A stretch of DNA of 33,066 nt. It comes from JBMNUL01 sp050946255 (GTDB taxonomy: Bacteria > Actinomycetota > Coriobacteriia > Coriobacteriales > CADBOM01). The notes beneath the pieces were generated by a model. The model had not been told where the DNA came from and searched no databases. It saw only the letters and a program-made list of their open reading frames with translations. The stretch is taken from NCBI GenBank assembly GCA_050946255.1, contig JBMNUL010000009.1, positions 1-33,066 on the forward strand, given 5' to 3'. Made by a program: the position numbers and the translations under genes. Shown here in pieces: positions 7,253 through 15,972 of this stretch; within the stretch, counting starts at the first letter, position 1; each line of letters starts with the position of its first letter.

Positions 7253-9829
7253 GTGCCAATCAGATCGTTGAACATACACGTGAAGGGGCGGGTCCAAGGA
7301 GTTGGATTCCGCCCATTCGTCTATAAGATCGCGCGAAGGAACCTCGTCGACGGGTGGGTCCTCAACTCCTCTGACGGAGTGCACATCCATGCTCAGGGAG
7401 ACTCGGACTGCATCGAGTCGTTCCTCAACGACCTCGAATTCGACGCGCCCAATGCAGCCAACATCGTCTCTATTGACGTGGAGGATGCGCCGTTCGAACC
7501 CGGAAAGGGATTCGAGATAAGGGAGTCTGAGGGCAGCCAGACCGGTCGCACGCAGGTCTCTGCCGACCTTGCAACTTGCCAAGATTGCCTCTCCGAGCTC
7601 TTCGACCCAAAAAACCGGAGATACCACTACCCCTTCATCAACTGCACCAACTGCGGGCCCCGGTTCACTATCATCGAGGGCCTCCCCTACGACAGGCCGC
7701 TGACCTCAATGGGAGACTTCGAGATGTGCCCGGAATGCAGAGCCGAGTACTCAGACCCTTCAGACAGGAGATTCCATGCACAGCCGGATGCATGCTTCGA
7801 ATGCGGTCCAAGCCTCTCGCTTACTTGGAACGATGGCACGGTTCCAGACGGAATTCTCCCAGTTGAAGGGACCGATGACATCGACGAGCGACGTCGCAGG
7901 TCAGATGCGATGATCGCATCTGTTGCTCAGATGCTCGAGGAAGGGAAAATCGTCGCAATCAAAGGCCTTGGAGGATACCATCTCGCCTGCGATGCCAGAA
8001 ACGGCGAGGCCGTGCAAGAGCTCAGGAACAGAAAGCATCGTGGAGGCAAGCCTCTGGCAGTCATGGCCCTCGATGTGGAAATGGCCAGGGAATTCTGCAA
8101 GGTCAATGAAGTCGAACGTGACCTTCTGGAGTCGAGTGCCGCCCCGATTGTCCTCCTGGAGAGAAGGGCCGGAGTCAGCATGATTTCCCGACCTGTTGCA
8201 GGGACGCTCCACGAGATAGGCGTGATGCTTCCCTACACACCGCTCCAGCATCTGCTGATGAGAGCCGTGAGATTCCCCCTCGTGATGACCTCCGGAAACT
8301 TCACGGAGGAACCGATAGTCTCCTCGAATTCAGAGGCTCATGAAAGGCTTAGGGAAGTTGCCGACGCATTCCTCGACAACAACAGGAGAATCGTCTCGAA
8401 ATACGATGACTCCGTGGTCCGTGTGATCGATGGGAGGGTGCAGTTCGTCAGACGCGCTCGTGGGTACGCCCCCATTCCGGTGAATCTTCCGGAATCTTGC
8501 GGACTTTCTCCTTCCATCCTCGCAACCGGTGCACAGCAGAAGGCAACCGTGACCCTGACCAGTGGGACGGAAGCTTTCGTCTCGCAGCACATCGGAGACT
8601 TGGAGAATGCCGAGTCGATGGATTTCTGGGAGAGAACAATCGGTCTCTACAAGAAGATGTTCAAGGTAGAACCCAGGGCAATTGCCTGCGACACTCATCC
8701 AGAATACCTGTCTGGGAAGTGGGCAAGGGAGATGGCCGCAGCTGAGAATCGCGATCTCGGTGAGCAGCCCGAGCAAGCCGAACATGCCGACGGAGATGGA
8801 CATTCCGACGGAGTCGAACAGCCCGACCAGACAAAGCATCCAAAGGCGGCCGAGAATACCGACGGAAACGGGCAGCCCAACGCGGCCGAACAGCCCAAGC
8901 TGAAGCTGCTTGAAGTCCAGCACCATCATGCCCACATCGCCGCGGCAATCGCCGAAAACGCTGCAGGCAGCCGGAGCATCGATGTGCTGCAGGGTGTGAT
9001 AGGAGTTGCGCTAGACGGCACGGGATTTGGAGACGACGGGACTATATGGGGCGGGGAAATCCTCCTCTGCAATTGCCTCGAGTACCATCGGATGGGTCAT
9101 CTCTCCACGTTCCCGATTATCGGCGGAGAGCAGGCGATTTGGCATCCCTCTAGGTTGGCGTTCGGACTTCTGAGAGAACACGGCCTGCTCGACCATCCAG
9201 CTGCCAAGAACCTTCTCGACCATATCGGAAACGAGAATGTGACCTTGCTCTGCCAGATGGCAGACAAGAACCTGAACACTGTCCATACTTCCTCTGCCGG
9301 CAGGTTCCTAGATGCAATCTCAGCTCTTCTCGGAATCTGCATGGACGCGACCTTCGATGGCGAGGCCCCGATGCTCCTGGAAGCTGCAGCCTACGATGAG
9401 TCCACCGCCGAGCTAGCAGACGACCCCGACGCTGTGGAAGCTCTCAAACGCTATGGGGTCAGCATTGCCGGGAACCCAGACGGAACCTTCGAGATCGAAA
9501 CATCTTCAATCGTCAAGGGGGTCCTCGATGACATGCTTGCGGGAGTGCCGGAGAGCGTGATTTCCCGAAGAGTCCACGCCTCCCTCTGCGATTGCATTGT
9601 GAGAGGATGCGAGACCACCAGAGAGAACACGCTGATCTCCACAATTGCCCTTTCGGGCGGCGTATTTGCCAACAGGCTGATATTCCGAGGAGTCGAGAGG
9701 CGTCTGCGTGAACGTGGGTTCGCCACGATTACCAACATCGCGCTTCCACCAAACGACGGGTGCATCTCCTACGGACAAGCTGCAGTTGCCTCCACTACTC
9801 TTTCGCAGATGAAAATGGCCAAGTGCTAG
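7253..9829 (+). CDS. hypF: Carbamoyltransferase HypF
   Basis: Converts carbamoyl phosphate and ATP to a carbamoyl adenylate and transfers the carbamoyl group to the C-terminal cysteine of HypE, source of the cyanide ligands of [NiFe] hydrogenase. Domain order is complete: acylphosphatase domain (VKGRVQGVGFRPF, residues 10-22), two zinc-finger pairs (C109/C112 with C131/C134; C159/C162 with C181/C184), YrdC-like domain (KGLGGYHLACDA, ~237-248) and Kae1-like domain (VQHHHAHIAAAIAEN from ~555; LSGGVFANR near the end). At 858 residues it is about 100 longer than usual. Part of the excess is a Glu/Gln/Pro/Asp-rich insertion at ~504-548, just before the HHHAH metal site. The start is GTG with a weak ribosome-binding site. 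Confidence 0.97.
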   Translation: MPIRSLNIHVKGRVQGVGFRPFVYKIARRNLVDGWVLNSSDGVHIHAQGDSDCIESFLNDLEFDAPNAANIVSIDVEDAPFEPGKGFEIRESEGSQTGRTQVSADLATCQDCLSELFDPKNRRYHYPFINCTNCGPRFTIIEGLPYDRPLTSMGDFEMCPECRAEYSDPSDRRFHAQPDACFECGPSLSLTWNDGTVPDGILPVEGTDDIDERRRRSDAMIASVAQMLEEGKIVAIKGLGGYHLACDARNGEAVQELRNRKHRGGKPLAVMALDVEMAREFCKVNEVERDLLESSAAPIVLLERRAGVSMISRPVAGTLHEIGVMLPYTPLQHLLMRAVRFPLVMTSGNFTEEPIVSSNSEAHERLREVADAFLDNNRRIVSKYDDSVVRVIDGRVQFVRRARGYAPIPVNLPESCGLSPSILATGAQQKATVTLTSGTEAFVSQHIGDLENAESMDFWERTIGLYKKMFKVEPRAIACDTHPEYLSGKWAREMAAAENRDLGEQPEQAEHADGDGHSDGVEQPDQTKHPKAAENTDGNGQPNAAEQPKLKLLEVQHHHAHIAAAIAENAAGSRSIDVLQGVIGVALDGTGFGDDGTIWGGEILLCNCLEYHRMGHLSTFPIIGGEQAIWHPSRLAFGLLREHGLLDHPAAKNLLDHIGNENVTLLCQMADKNLNTVHTSSAGRFLDAISALLGICMDATFDGEAPMLLEAAAYDESTAELADDPDAVEALKRYGVSIAGNPDGTFEIETSSIVKGVLDDMLAGVPESVISRRVHASLCDCIVRGCETTRENTLISTIALSGGVFANRLIFRGVERRLRERGFATITNIALPPNDGCISYGQAAVASTTLSQMKMAKC
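8762..8899 (+). repeat. Low-complexity degenerate repeat inside hypF
   Basis: Encodes a hydrophilic insertion with three copies of an EQP-starting unit (EQPEQAEHADGDGHSDG, EQPDQTKHPKAAENTDGNG, EQPKL). The DNA copies share gaacagccc-type and gacgga-type words. It interrupts the Kae1-like domain between AREMAAAE and VQHHHAH. Confidence 0.65.
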
Positions 9830-9967
9830 AATCGAGAACCGGTATGACATGTGCCGCTCGAAATGCACGGATACAGGGTGCATCCCCTGCCGGCAATGTG
9901 GAGACCTGGCAAATCGGGGAAAATGGTACACAGGTCTGCAAACCAGCACTGCACTTGATTTTTTGAG

Positions 9968-9995
9968 ACGTCATACTAGCTGAAAAACGTCACAC
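9968..9995 (+). promoter_or_regulatory. Paired ACGTCA direct repeats upstream of hypC
   Basis: ACGTCATAC (9968-9976) and ACGTCACAC (9987-9995) are spaced 19 bp, near two helical turns, in the 190-bp hypF-hypC gap and just upstream of the hypC ribosome-binding site. They could be a regulator half-site pair. No convincing promoter boxes were found beside them. Confidence 0.3.
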
Positions 9996-10019
9996 TTGAA
10001 TGTTTTGGGAGAGTTATAC

Positions 10020-10316
10020 ATGTGTTTGGCAATACCAGGAAAAATCACGCAAATAGATGAATCGCGGATGGCCCAGGTGGACATAATGGGGATCCAGCGA
10101 AGCGTCTCCCTTTCACTGCTGCCAAAAGCCAAACTCGGCGACTATGTGCTCGTGCACGCCGGATTCGGCATCGAGATCGTGGACGAGGAAAGCGCGCGTG
10201 AGACCCTCGACCTCGTGATGGAGCTCGCGCAGATCGACGATCAGATGGACGGTGCAAGCGGCAGCGGCCAGACGAACATGGACATGTTCGGCGCGGACAC
10301 TACGACAACAATATGA
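10020..10316 (+). CDS. hypC: Hydrogenase maturation chaperone HypC
   Basis: Small chaperone that, with HypD, carries iron and assembles the Fe(CN)2CO moiety, then delivers it to the hydrogenase large-subunit precursor. The family starts with MCLAIPGK and the N-terminal cysteine (Cys2) is essential. I therefore place the start at that ATG, preceded by GGGAG, rather than at the upstream ATG at 9996. Length is 98 residues; the OB-fold part ends near residue 75 (DLVMELAQIDDQM), and the last ~20 residues are a hydrophilic tail beyond the usual family end. The gap after hypF may hold a second promoter; hypD starts 13 bases downstream. Confidence 0.95.
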   Translation: MCLAIPGKITQIDESRMAQVDIMGIQRSVSLSLLPKAKLGDYVLVHAGFGIEIVDEESARETLDLVMELAQIDDQMDGASGSGQTNMDMFGADTTTTI

Positions 10317-10329
10317 TTGGAGGCGCTCT

Positions 10330-11412
10330 GTGGACCTCGATCAATTCAAGAATCCCAAACTCGCCAAGTCGCTCCTCAATGCGATAAGGTCTTACGATGT
10401 CGGCGATGTAAACCTCATGGAAGTATGTGGAACCCACACGGTGGCAATCGCAAGGAGCGGACTCCGCTCGGCGCTCCCGTCTGGAATCCATCTAATCTCT
10501 GGACCAGGATGCCCAGTCTGCGTCACCCCCAACAAGACCATCGACACGATTATCGCCTTCTCGAAGATGGAAAACGTCACGCTCGCCACATTTGGGGACA
10601 TGGTGAGGGTTCCGGGCTCCTCGACAACGCTACAGAAGCAAAGGGCCGAGGGCGCCAGCATCCAAGTGGTGTACTCCCCTCTCGATGCCCTCCAACTCGC
10701 CCTTGAGAACCCCGATCGCCAAGTCGTTTTCGCTGGAGTGGGATTCGAGACAACAGCTCCACTGGTGGCAGCCACGATCAAGGGCGCAAAAGAGGAAGAC
10801 ATCCACAACTTCTCGGTGATATGCGCCCACAAGAACGTCCCGCATGTGCTGGATGCCCTTGTTCGCGACCCCGAGGTCAAGATCGACGCTTTCATCTTGC
10901 CTGGGCACGTCTCCACGATAATCGGTTCGCATCCCTATGAGTTCTTGGTCAAGGAGCACGGGATAGGCGGGGTAATCACTGGATTTGAAACCGTAGACCT
11001 GCTGCAGGGCATCGACATGTTGGTGAGACAGCTCAACGACGGCACCCCAAAGATCGAGATCGCCTACAAGCGTGGGGTCAGACCTGAGGGAAATCCCACG
11101 GCGCTGGAGCTCTTGAACGAGGTATTCGAGGAGTGCGACGACGAATGGCGAGGACTTGGGACGATTCCCAACTCAGGTTACAGGATTCGAGATGAGTACG
11201 CAGACTTCGATGCGATGAGGCGGTTTCAGCCCGATGTCGAGCCGACGGTCGAACCCGCCGGTTGCAGATGTGCCGACGTCTTGCGGGGCAAGATCCCACC
11301 TTCTGGATGCGGTCTTTTCAAAAAGACGTGCACGCCCCAGAATCCCGTGGGGCCATGCATGGTCTCGTCAGAGGGAAGCTGTGCAGCTTATTTCAAATAC
11401 GATATCGAATGA
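10330..11412 (+). CDS. hypD: Hydrogenase maturation protein HypD
   Basis: Iron-sulfur scaffold protein that, with HypC, holds the Fe atom to which CN and CO are attached. I start at GTG 10330, which has TGGAGG at proper distance; the open frame extends back to 10252, but those residues overlap hypC and lack family similarity. The 360-residue length fits (E. coli 373). Conserved elements are MEVCGTHT with C33, GPGCPVCVTPN with C61 and C64, and the C-terminal cysteine-rich region (CRCADVLRGKIPPSGCGLF onward) that binds the [4Fe-4S] cluster. Orientation and spacing put it in the hypFCDE unit. Confidence 0.97.
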   Translation: MDLDQFKNPKLAKSLLNAIRSYDVGDVNLMEVCGTHTVAIARSGLRSALPSGIHLISGPGCPVCVTPNKTIDTIIAFSKMENVTLATFGDMVRVPGSSTTLQKQRAEGASIQVVYSPLDALQLALENPDRQVVFAGVGFETTAPLVAATIKGAKEEDIHNFSVICAHKNVPHVLDALVRDPEVKIDAFILPGHVSTIIGSHPYEFLVKEHGIGGVITGFETVDLLQGIDMLVRQLNDGTPKIEIAYKRGVRPEGNPTALELLNEVFEECDDEWRGLGTIPNSGYRIRDEYADFDAMRRFQPDVEPTVEPAGCRCADVLRGKIPPSGCGLFKKTCTPQNPVGPCMVSSEGSCAAYFKYDIE

Positions 11413-11506
11413 GGTTGCGCATTGCCGGAAGGTCGATCGGCAAGCGTGGCAACCCAATCATGACACTGCAACTCAAGCAAAGTGAAATCGAACAGGACGC
11501 AGCAAG

Positions 11507-12538
11507 ATGGACGATGAAAAGATTCTCCTATCGCACGGCAGCGGCGGGTCGATGATGGGCCAGCTGATAGACGAGGTCTTCCTCAAGGAGTTTGGAAGCG
11601 GCCCCGAGGGACAAGGCGATGATGCCTACGTGGCCAAGATAGGTCCCCTTTCCCGCGACGGCCGAATCGCGATCTCCACAGACACTTTCGTCGTTACCCC
11701 CCGCTTCTTCCCCGGTGGCAACATTGGCAAGCTCGCAGTTTGCGGAACGGTCAACGATGTCGCGACCTCGGGAGCAGATGTGAGATACCTGTCTTGTGGA
11801 TTCGTCCTCGAAGAGGGCCTCCCCATAGCAGATCTCAGAATAATCTGCGCGACCATGGCTGAGGTGGCACACGAAGCCGGGGTCAAGATCGTAACCGGAG
11901 ACACGAAGGTTGTCGAGAAAGGCAGTTGCGACGGACTTTACATCAATACCGCAGGGGTTGGGATTTTCACGCGAGATGTGAGTTTGTCGGGCAGGAACTG
12001 CAAACCTGGGGACAAGATCCTTCTCTCTGGAACACTGGGAGACCATGGAATCGCGGTGATATCGACGCGCGAGGGGCTCTCGTTTTCCACCACCGTGGAA
12101 TCGGACGCCGCGCCCTTGAACCACATGATCTCCAACGTATTGGATGCCGCCCCGCACACAAGGTGCTTCCGAGACCCGACGCGCGGTGGACTCGCGTCCA
12201 CACTTAACGAGCTGGCAGCTCAGAGCGGAGTCGAGATGAGGGTTCGCGAGTCTGCCGTGCCCGTGTCCGACCAAGTTCGCGGCTGTTGCGAGATGCTGGG
12301 CTACGACGTCTATCAAGTTGCGAACGAGGGCAAGATGGTCTGCATCGTGCCATCAGAGGAGGCAGATGCCGCGCTGTCTGCGATGCGCTCGTCGAAATAC
12401 GGAGAGAATGCAGCGATGATCGGCGAGGTAGTGGACAACGACGAGGGCCATAGAGCAAGAGTCCTCGTGGAAACCGACTTCGGCTCCACGAGGATCATGG
12501 ACATGCTGGTTGGAGAACAGCTCCCCCGTATCTGCTAG
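11507..12538 (+). CDS. hypE: Hydrogenase maturation protein HypE
   Basis: Dehydrates the thiocarboxamide formed by HypF on its own C-terminal cysteine into a thiocyanate, donating CN to the HypC-HypD iron. It is a PurM/AIR-synthase-fold ATPase; LSHGSGGSMMGQLI near the start, GTVNDVATSGA and DPTRGGLASTLNE are family motifs. The protein ends exactly in PRIC, with the essential terminal cysteine at residue 343, so it should be functional. The ribosome-binding site is weak (GCAAG), and 94 bases separate it from hypD. Its stop codon sits inside a small palindrome shared with the convergent leuA stop. Confidence 0.97.
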   Translation: MDDEKILLSHGSGGSMMGQLIDEVFLKEFGSGPEGQGDDAYVAKIGPLSRDGRIAISTDTFVVTPRFFPGGNIGKLAVCGTVNDVATSGADVRYLSCGFVLEEGLPIADLRIICATMAEVAHEAGVKIVTGDTKVVEKGSCDGLYINTAGVGIFTRDVSLSGRNCKPGDKILLSGTLGDHGIAVISTREGLSFSTTVESDAAPLNHMISNVLDAAPHTRCFRDPTRGGLASTLNELAAQSGVEMRVRESAVPVSDQVRGCCEMLGYDVYQVANEGKMVCIVPSEEADAALSAMRSSKYGENAAMIGEVVDNDEGHRARVLVETDFGSTRIMDMLVGEQLPRIC

Positions 12539-12555
12539 CGCCTGTCCAGCGCTAG
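12535..12555. repeat. Perfect palindrome enclosing both stops of hypE and leuA
   Basis: CTAGCGC (12535-12541) and GCGCTAG (12549-12555) with a 7-base loop. The TAG of hypE (12536-12538) and the TAG of leuA (12554-12552) lie symmetrically in the two arms. No T-run follows, so if it terminates transcription it does so inefficiently in both directions. Confidence 0.6.
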
Positions 12556-14093
12556 TCCTCCGGAGTGACCTCCTTCTTCACGGCGTTGAGCATGTGGTTC
12601 AAAGCGTTTAGATAGGCCTTGGCAGACGAGACGATGATGTCGTTGTCGGCGCCGCGTCCGGAGAACATCTCACCATCGGGAGCCTTGATGCGGATGGTCA
12701 CCTCGCCGAGTGCGTCGATGCCGCGCGTCACAGACTGAACCGAGAACTCAGTCAAGTCGTTGTCGACCTTCACGATCTTGTTGACCGCCTTGTAGACCGC
12801 ATCCACAGGACCGGTTCCATAGGCCACGTCGGTAATCTCGTTGCCCTCGGAATCGACAAGCGTGATCGTTGCAGTTGCAATAAGCGGGGACCCGCAGGAA
12901 ATCTGGACTGCCTTCAGAGTGTACACAGCAGAGGAAGTCCTATCGTGCTCGCCGACTAGAGCCTCGAGATCCTCGTCGTAGACTTCCTTCTTCTTGTCGG
13001 CCACGTTGAGGAACGCATCGTAAATGCGGTCGAGCGCGGCACCCTCGTAATCGTATCCGAGAGCCCTTAGGCGCTCATGCAGAGCGGCGCGCCCAGAACG
13101 GGCGGAGAGGATGATCGAGCTTCCGCCGGCGCCCACATCTGCAGGGTCGATGATCTCGTATGTCGTGCGCTTCTTGATGACGCCGTCCTGATGGATTCCA
13201 GAGGAATGCGAGAACGCATTGGCTCCGACGATCGCCTTGTTGGGCTGCACCGGGATACCGGTGATAGAGGAGACGAGCTTGCTCGCACGGGTGAGCTCGG
13301 TTGTGACGATATCGGTATATGCATCGAGCTCCTCGCCGTGCATCCTCATCGCCATGACAACTTCTTCCATGGCCGTGTTGCCCGCACGCTCGCCGAGGCC
13401 ATTGATCGTGCACTCGATCTGGGTTGCTCCGTTTTCAACACCCTGCAGCGCAAGGGCAGTAGCCATGCCGAGGTCGTTGTGGCAATGCACCGACACGGTG
13501 ACGTCCTCGATTCCGTCGACATGCTCCATCAGGTACTTGATCCTGCGCCCGAACTCGCTTGGCAGCGAGTATCCAGTGGTGTCTGGAATGTTGACAACGG
13601 TTGCACCGGCCTTGATAACCTCTTGGATGATCCTGGCAAGGAACTCGTAGTCTGACCTGCCGGCGTCCTCTGCGTAGAACTCGACGTCTTCCACATACTT
13701 CTTGGCATGCTTGACGGCGGCCACTCCACGCTCGATCGCCTCATCTTCGGTAATGCGGAGCTTGTCGTGAAGGTGGCTCGGGGACACCCCGATGCCAGTG
13801 TGAATACGCGGACGCTTGCAGAACTTCAGCGCATCTGCAGCCACGTCGATGTCCTTGAGGACCGCACGTGAGAGTGCACAGACGATCGCCTTGTCGCCGC
13901 ATAGCTCGGCAATCGAACGAACCGACTTGAAATCTCCAGGACTGGAAATCGGGAATCCAGCTTCGATGACATCGACGTTAAGTCGTAGCAGCTGGTTGGT
14001 GATCCTGAGTTTCTCGTCTGCGTTCATGGATGCGCCGGGAGACTGTTCCCCGTCGCGCAGGGTGGTGTCGAAAATTGCTATCTTGCGCCCCAT
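12552..14093 (-). CDS. leuA: 2-isopropylmalate synthase
   Basis: Condenses acetyl-CoA with 2-oxoisovalerate, the first committed step of leucine synthesis. The start chosen is ATG 14093 (513 residues), preceded by a strong AGGAGGAAG; the longer frame to 14150 runs through the hairpin upstream and has no family match. DREAM-type TIM-barrel motifs are visible: IFDTTLRDGEQSPGASM at residues 7-23 with catalytic Arg13/Asp14, and SVHCHNDLGMATA, whose HxH binds the divalent metal. A C-terminal LeuA-type regulatory domain (from about residue 385) is where leucine feedback acts. Citramalate synthase is the main alternative. It is last in the ilvB-ilvN-serA-leuA run. Confidence 0.93.
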   Translation of the reverse strand: MGRKIAIFDTTLRDGEQSPGASMNADEKLRITNQLLRLNVDVIEAGFPISSPGDFKSVRSIAELCGDKAIVCALSRAVLKDIDVAADALKFCKRPRIHTGIGVSPSHLHDKLRITEDEAIERGVAAVKHAKKYVEDVEFYAEDAGRSDYEFLARIIQEVIKAGATVVNIPDTTGYSLPSEFGRRIKYLMEHVDGIEDVTVSVHCHNDLGMATALALQGVENGATQIECTINGLGERAGNTAMEEVVMAMRMHGEELDAYTDIVTTELTRASKLVSSITGIPVQPNKAIVGANAFSHSSGIHQDGVIKKRTTYEIIDPADVGAGGSSIILSARSGRAALHERLRALGYDYEGAALDRIYDAFLNVADKKKEVYDEDLEALVGEHDRTSSAVYTLKAVQISCGSPLIATATITLVDSEGNEITDVAYGTGPVDAVYKAVNKIVKVDNDLTEFSVQSVTRGIDALGEVTIRIKAPDGEMFSGRGADNDIIVSSAKAYLNALNHMLNAVKKEVTPED

Positions 14094-14148
14094 CTGACTC
14101 TTCCTCCTCAAAAAGATCCTACTAGCTACTACCTGGCTCCAACGAGGC

Positions 14149-14179
14149 AAAAGGCCGCACGCCCGAGGGCAATGCGGCC
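14149..14179 (-). terminator. Terminator/attenuator hairpin between serA and leuA
   Basis: Stem GGCCGCA/TGCGGCC (14173-14179 with 14153-14159), with an inner GCCC/GGGC pairing, followed on the minus strand by TTTT. It lies 76 bases after the serA stop and about 56 bases before the leuA ATG, so it can end the serA transcript or attenuate leuA. I see no leucine-rich leader peptide: the only short frame has two Leu codons. Confidence 0.7.
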
Positions 14180-14254
14180 ATGGAATTTGCCGTTAGATGC
14201 CGCTTTAGACAATATTAGTTCATTACGTGTGGAGATGTGAGCCCAATTCGCCCA

Positions 14255-15844
14255 TCAAAGGCGGATGAACCAAATCCCACGCAAATCGTACTCGTCTAGA
14301 GCAGCGGCCAGCTTCTCGCGAACGCTCTCCGAGCAGGCCTCGTCGAGGTTGAACGCCACTGTGGCAACGTCCTTGTCCTTTCCGCCATCGCTGACCTGCA
14401 TCGTGGAGATGTTGATGTTGGCATCGCCGAGCACGGGGCAGATCTTGGCCAGACGTCCCGGTCCGTCCAGATACTGCATGATGAGGGTGTTCTCGGAGAG
14501 GGCCATGTCGAACTTGTAACCGAAGAGATCGACGATGCGCACCTCACCGTTGGAATCTGCCGTAACTGCAACCTCGACTTCCTTGTCACCAGCACGCCCG
14601 CGCAGCATCACCATGCTCGTGTAGGAGCTCTTTTCCTCGCTGGACATCCAGAAGTTGATGCCCTTTTCATCGGCGAGATGCTCGGCGTTGACGAAGTTGA
14701 CGCGCTCGTCGGTGGTTTCGGAAATGATTCCCTGCAGGGCAGCGGTGCCCAGTATCCTGGTATCGAGCTTGGTGAGCTCGCCGAAAACTGTGACCTGCAG
14801 CGATGTGATCGAATCGGGGGCGAGCTGGGTGAGAATGTGGCCAGCTGTCTGGCATGCGCCGATGTATGGACCGACCGCATCCATGACGTCGTCCGGGACT
14901 CTGGTCATGTTGAGGGCGGTGGGAACCATCTTGTCCTGCAGACCATCCATCACGAACTCCGCTATCTGATAGCCGGCGCGGTCCTGGGCCTCCTTGGTGT
15001 TGGCGCCAAGGTGCGGGGTGAGGATCACGTTGTCGAGACCGTGGAGCGGCGACTCGGTGCAAGGCTCCTTCTCATACACGTCGATTGCGGCACCGGCGAT
15101 CTTGCCCTCCTTGGCATACTTGGCAAGAACGTCGACGTCGTAGATTCCGCCACGCGCCGCGTTGATGAGGAACACTGTGGGCTTCATGAGGGAGAACTCG
15201 TGCTCGCCGAACATACCGATGGTCTCTTTGGTCTTGGGAAGGTGGACGGTGATGTAATCGGCCTGCGGGATCATCTCGTCGATGTTGTCGTAGACCTCGA
15301 CTCCGAGCTGCTCTGCACGGTCTGGCGAACAGTAGGGGTCGTATCCGATAAGGCGCATCCCAAAGCTCTTGGCACGCTCTGCGACCAATCCGCCCACGCG
15401 GCCGAGACCGAAGATCGCTAGCGTCTTCTCATAGAGCTCGTTGCCCTTGAACTTCGAACGTTCCCACTTCCCATTCTGCATGGAATTGTTGGCAGCGACG
15501 GTCTTGCGGGAAATCGCGAGCATGAGGGCCATGGTCTGCTCGGCAGCCGAGATTACATTGGAGGTCGGGGCGTTGCACACGATGACGCCCTTCTCGGTTG
15601 CCGCCTCGATGTCGACGTTGTCGACGCCCACCCCGGCGCGGCCGATGATCTTGAGCTTCGTGCCGGCCTCGATGATCGCACGGGTCACCGTTGTCTGGCT
15701 GCGGACGATCATAGCCTCGTACTGTGGGATGATCGAGATCAGAACATCCTCCGGCTGACCAGTGTTGACGTCGACATCGTACCCGTTGTCCTCCAAGATC
15801 TTGATGCCCTTGTCTGCGATCTTGTCTGCTACTAGAACTTTCAT
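14255..15844 (-). CDS. serA: D-3-phosphoglycerate dehydrogenase, long ACT-domain form
   Basis: Oxidises 3-phosphoglycerate to 3-phosphohydroxypyruvate with NAD, the first step of serine synthesis. The 529-residue length matches the long form found in actinobacteria and Bacillus. It has a substrate-binding domain (MIVRSQTTVTRAIIEAG), a Rossmann NAD site GLGRVGG, the INAARGG catalytic-arginine segment and the TPHLGANT histidine motif. These are followed by the allosteric substrate-binding (ASB) domain and a C-terminal ACT domain ending DEYDLRGIWFIRL. GGATGAGGAA precedes the ATG. Its place between ilvN and leuA ties serine synthesis to the branched-chain pathway; co-transcription is inferred from strand and spacing. 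Confidence 0.96.
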   Translation of the reverse strand: MKVLVADKIADKGIKILEDNGYDVDVNTGQPEDVLISIIPQYEAMIVRSQTTVTRAIIEAGTKLKIIGRAGVGVDNVDIEAATEKGVIVCNAPTSNVISAAEQTMALMLAISRKTVAANNSMQNGKWERSKFKGNELYEKTLAIFGLGRVGGLVAERAKSFGMRLIGYDPYCSPDRAEQLGVEVYDNIDEMIPQADYITVHLPKTKETIGMFGEHEFSLMKPTVFLINAARGGIYDVDVLAKYAKEGKIAGAAIDVYEKEPCTESPLHGLDNVILTPHLGANTKEAQDRAGYQIAEFVMDGLQDKMVPTALNMTRVPDDVMDAVGPYIGACQTAGHILTQLAPDSITSLQVTVFGELTKLDTRILGTAALQGIISETTDERVNFVNAEHLADEKGINFWMSSEEKSSYTSMVMLRGRAGDKEVEVAVTADSNGEVRIVDLFGYKFDMALSENTLIMQYLDGPGRLAKICPVLGDANINISTMQVSDGGKDKDVATVAFNLDEACSESVREKLAAALDEYDLRGIWFIRL

Positions 15845-15972
15845 TTCCTCATCCTTCTCTTTCTTTCCCGAGCTTTCTCCTGCCCGGGATGCTCATGCCG
15901 CGGCTCGAATTCCCAAGTTCACGGCTGCTCGCCATCGATGCAACGACGGCAAATTATCTTCAAACCTCTCAG

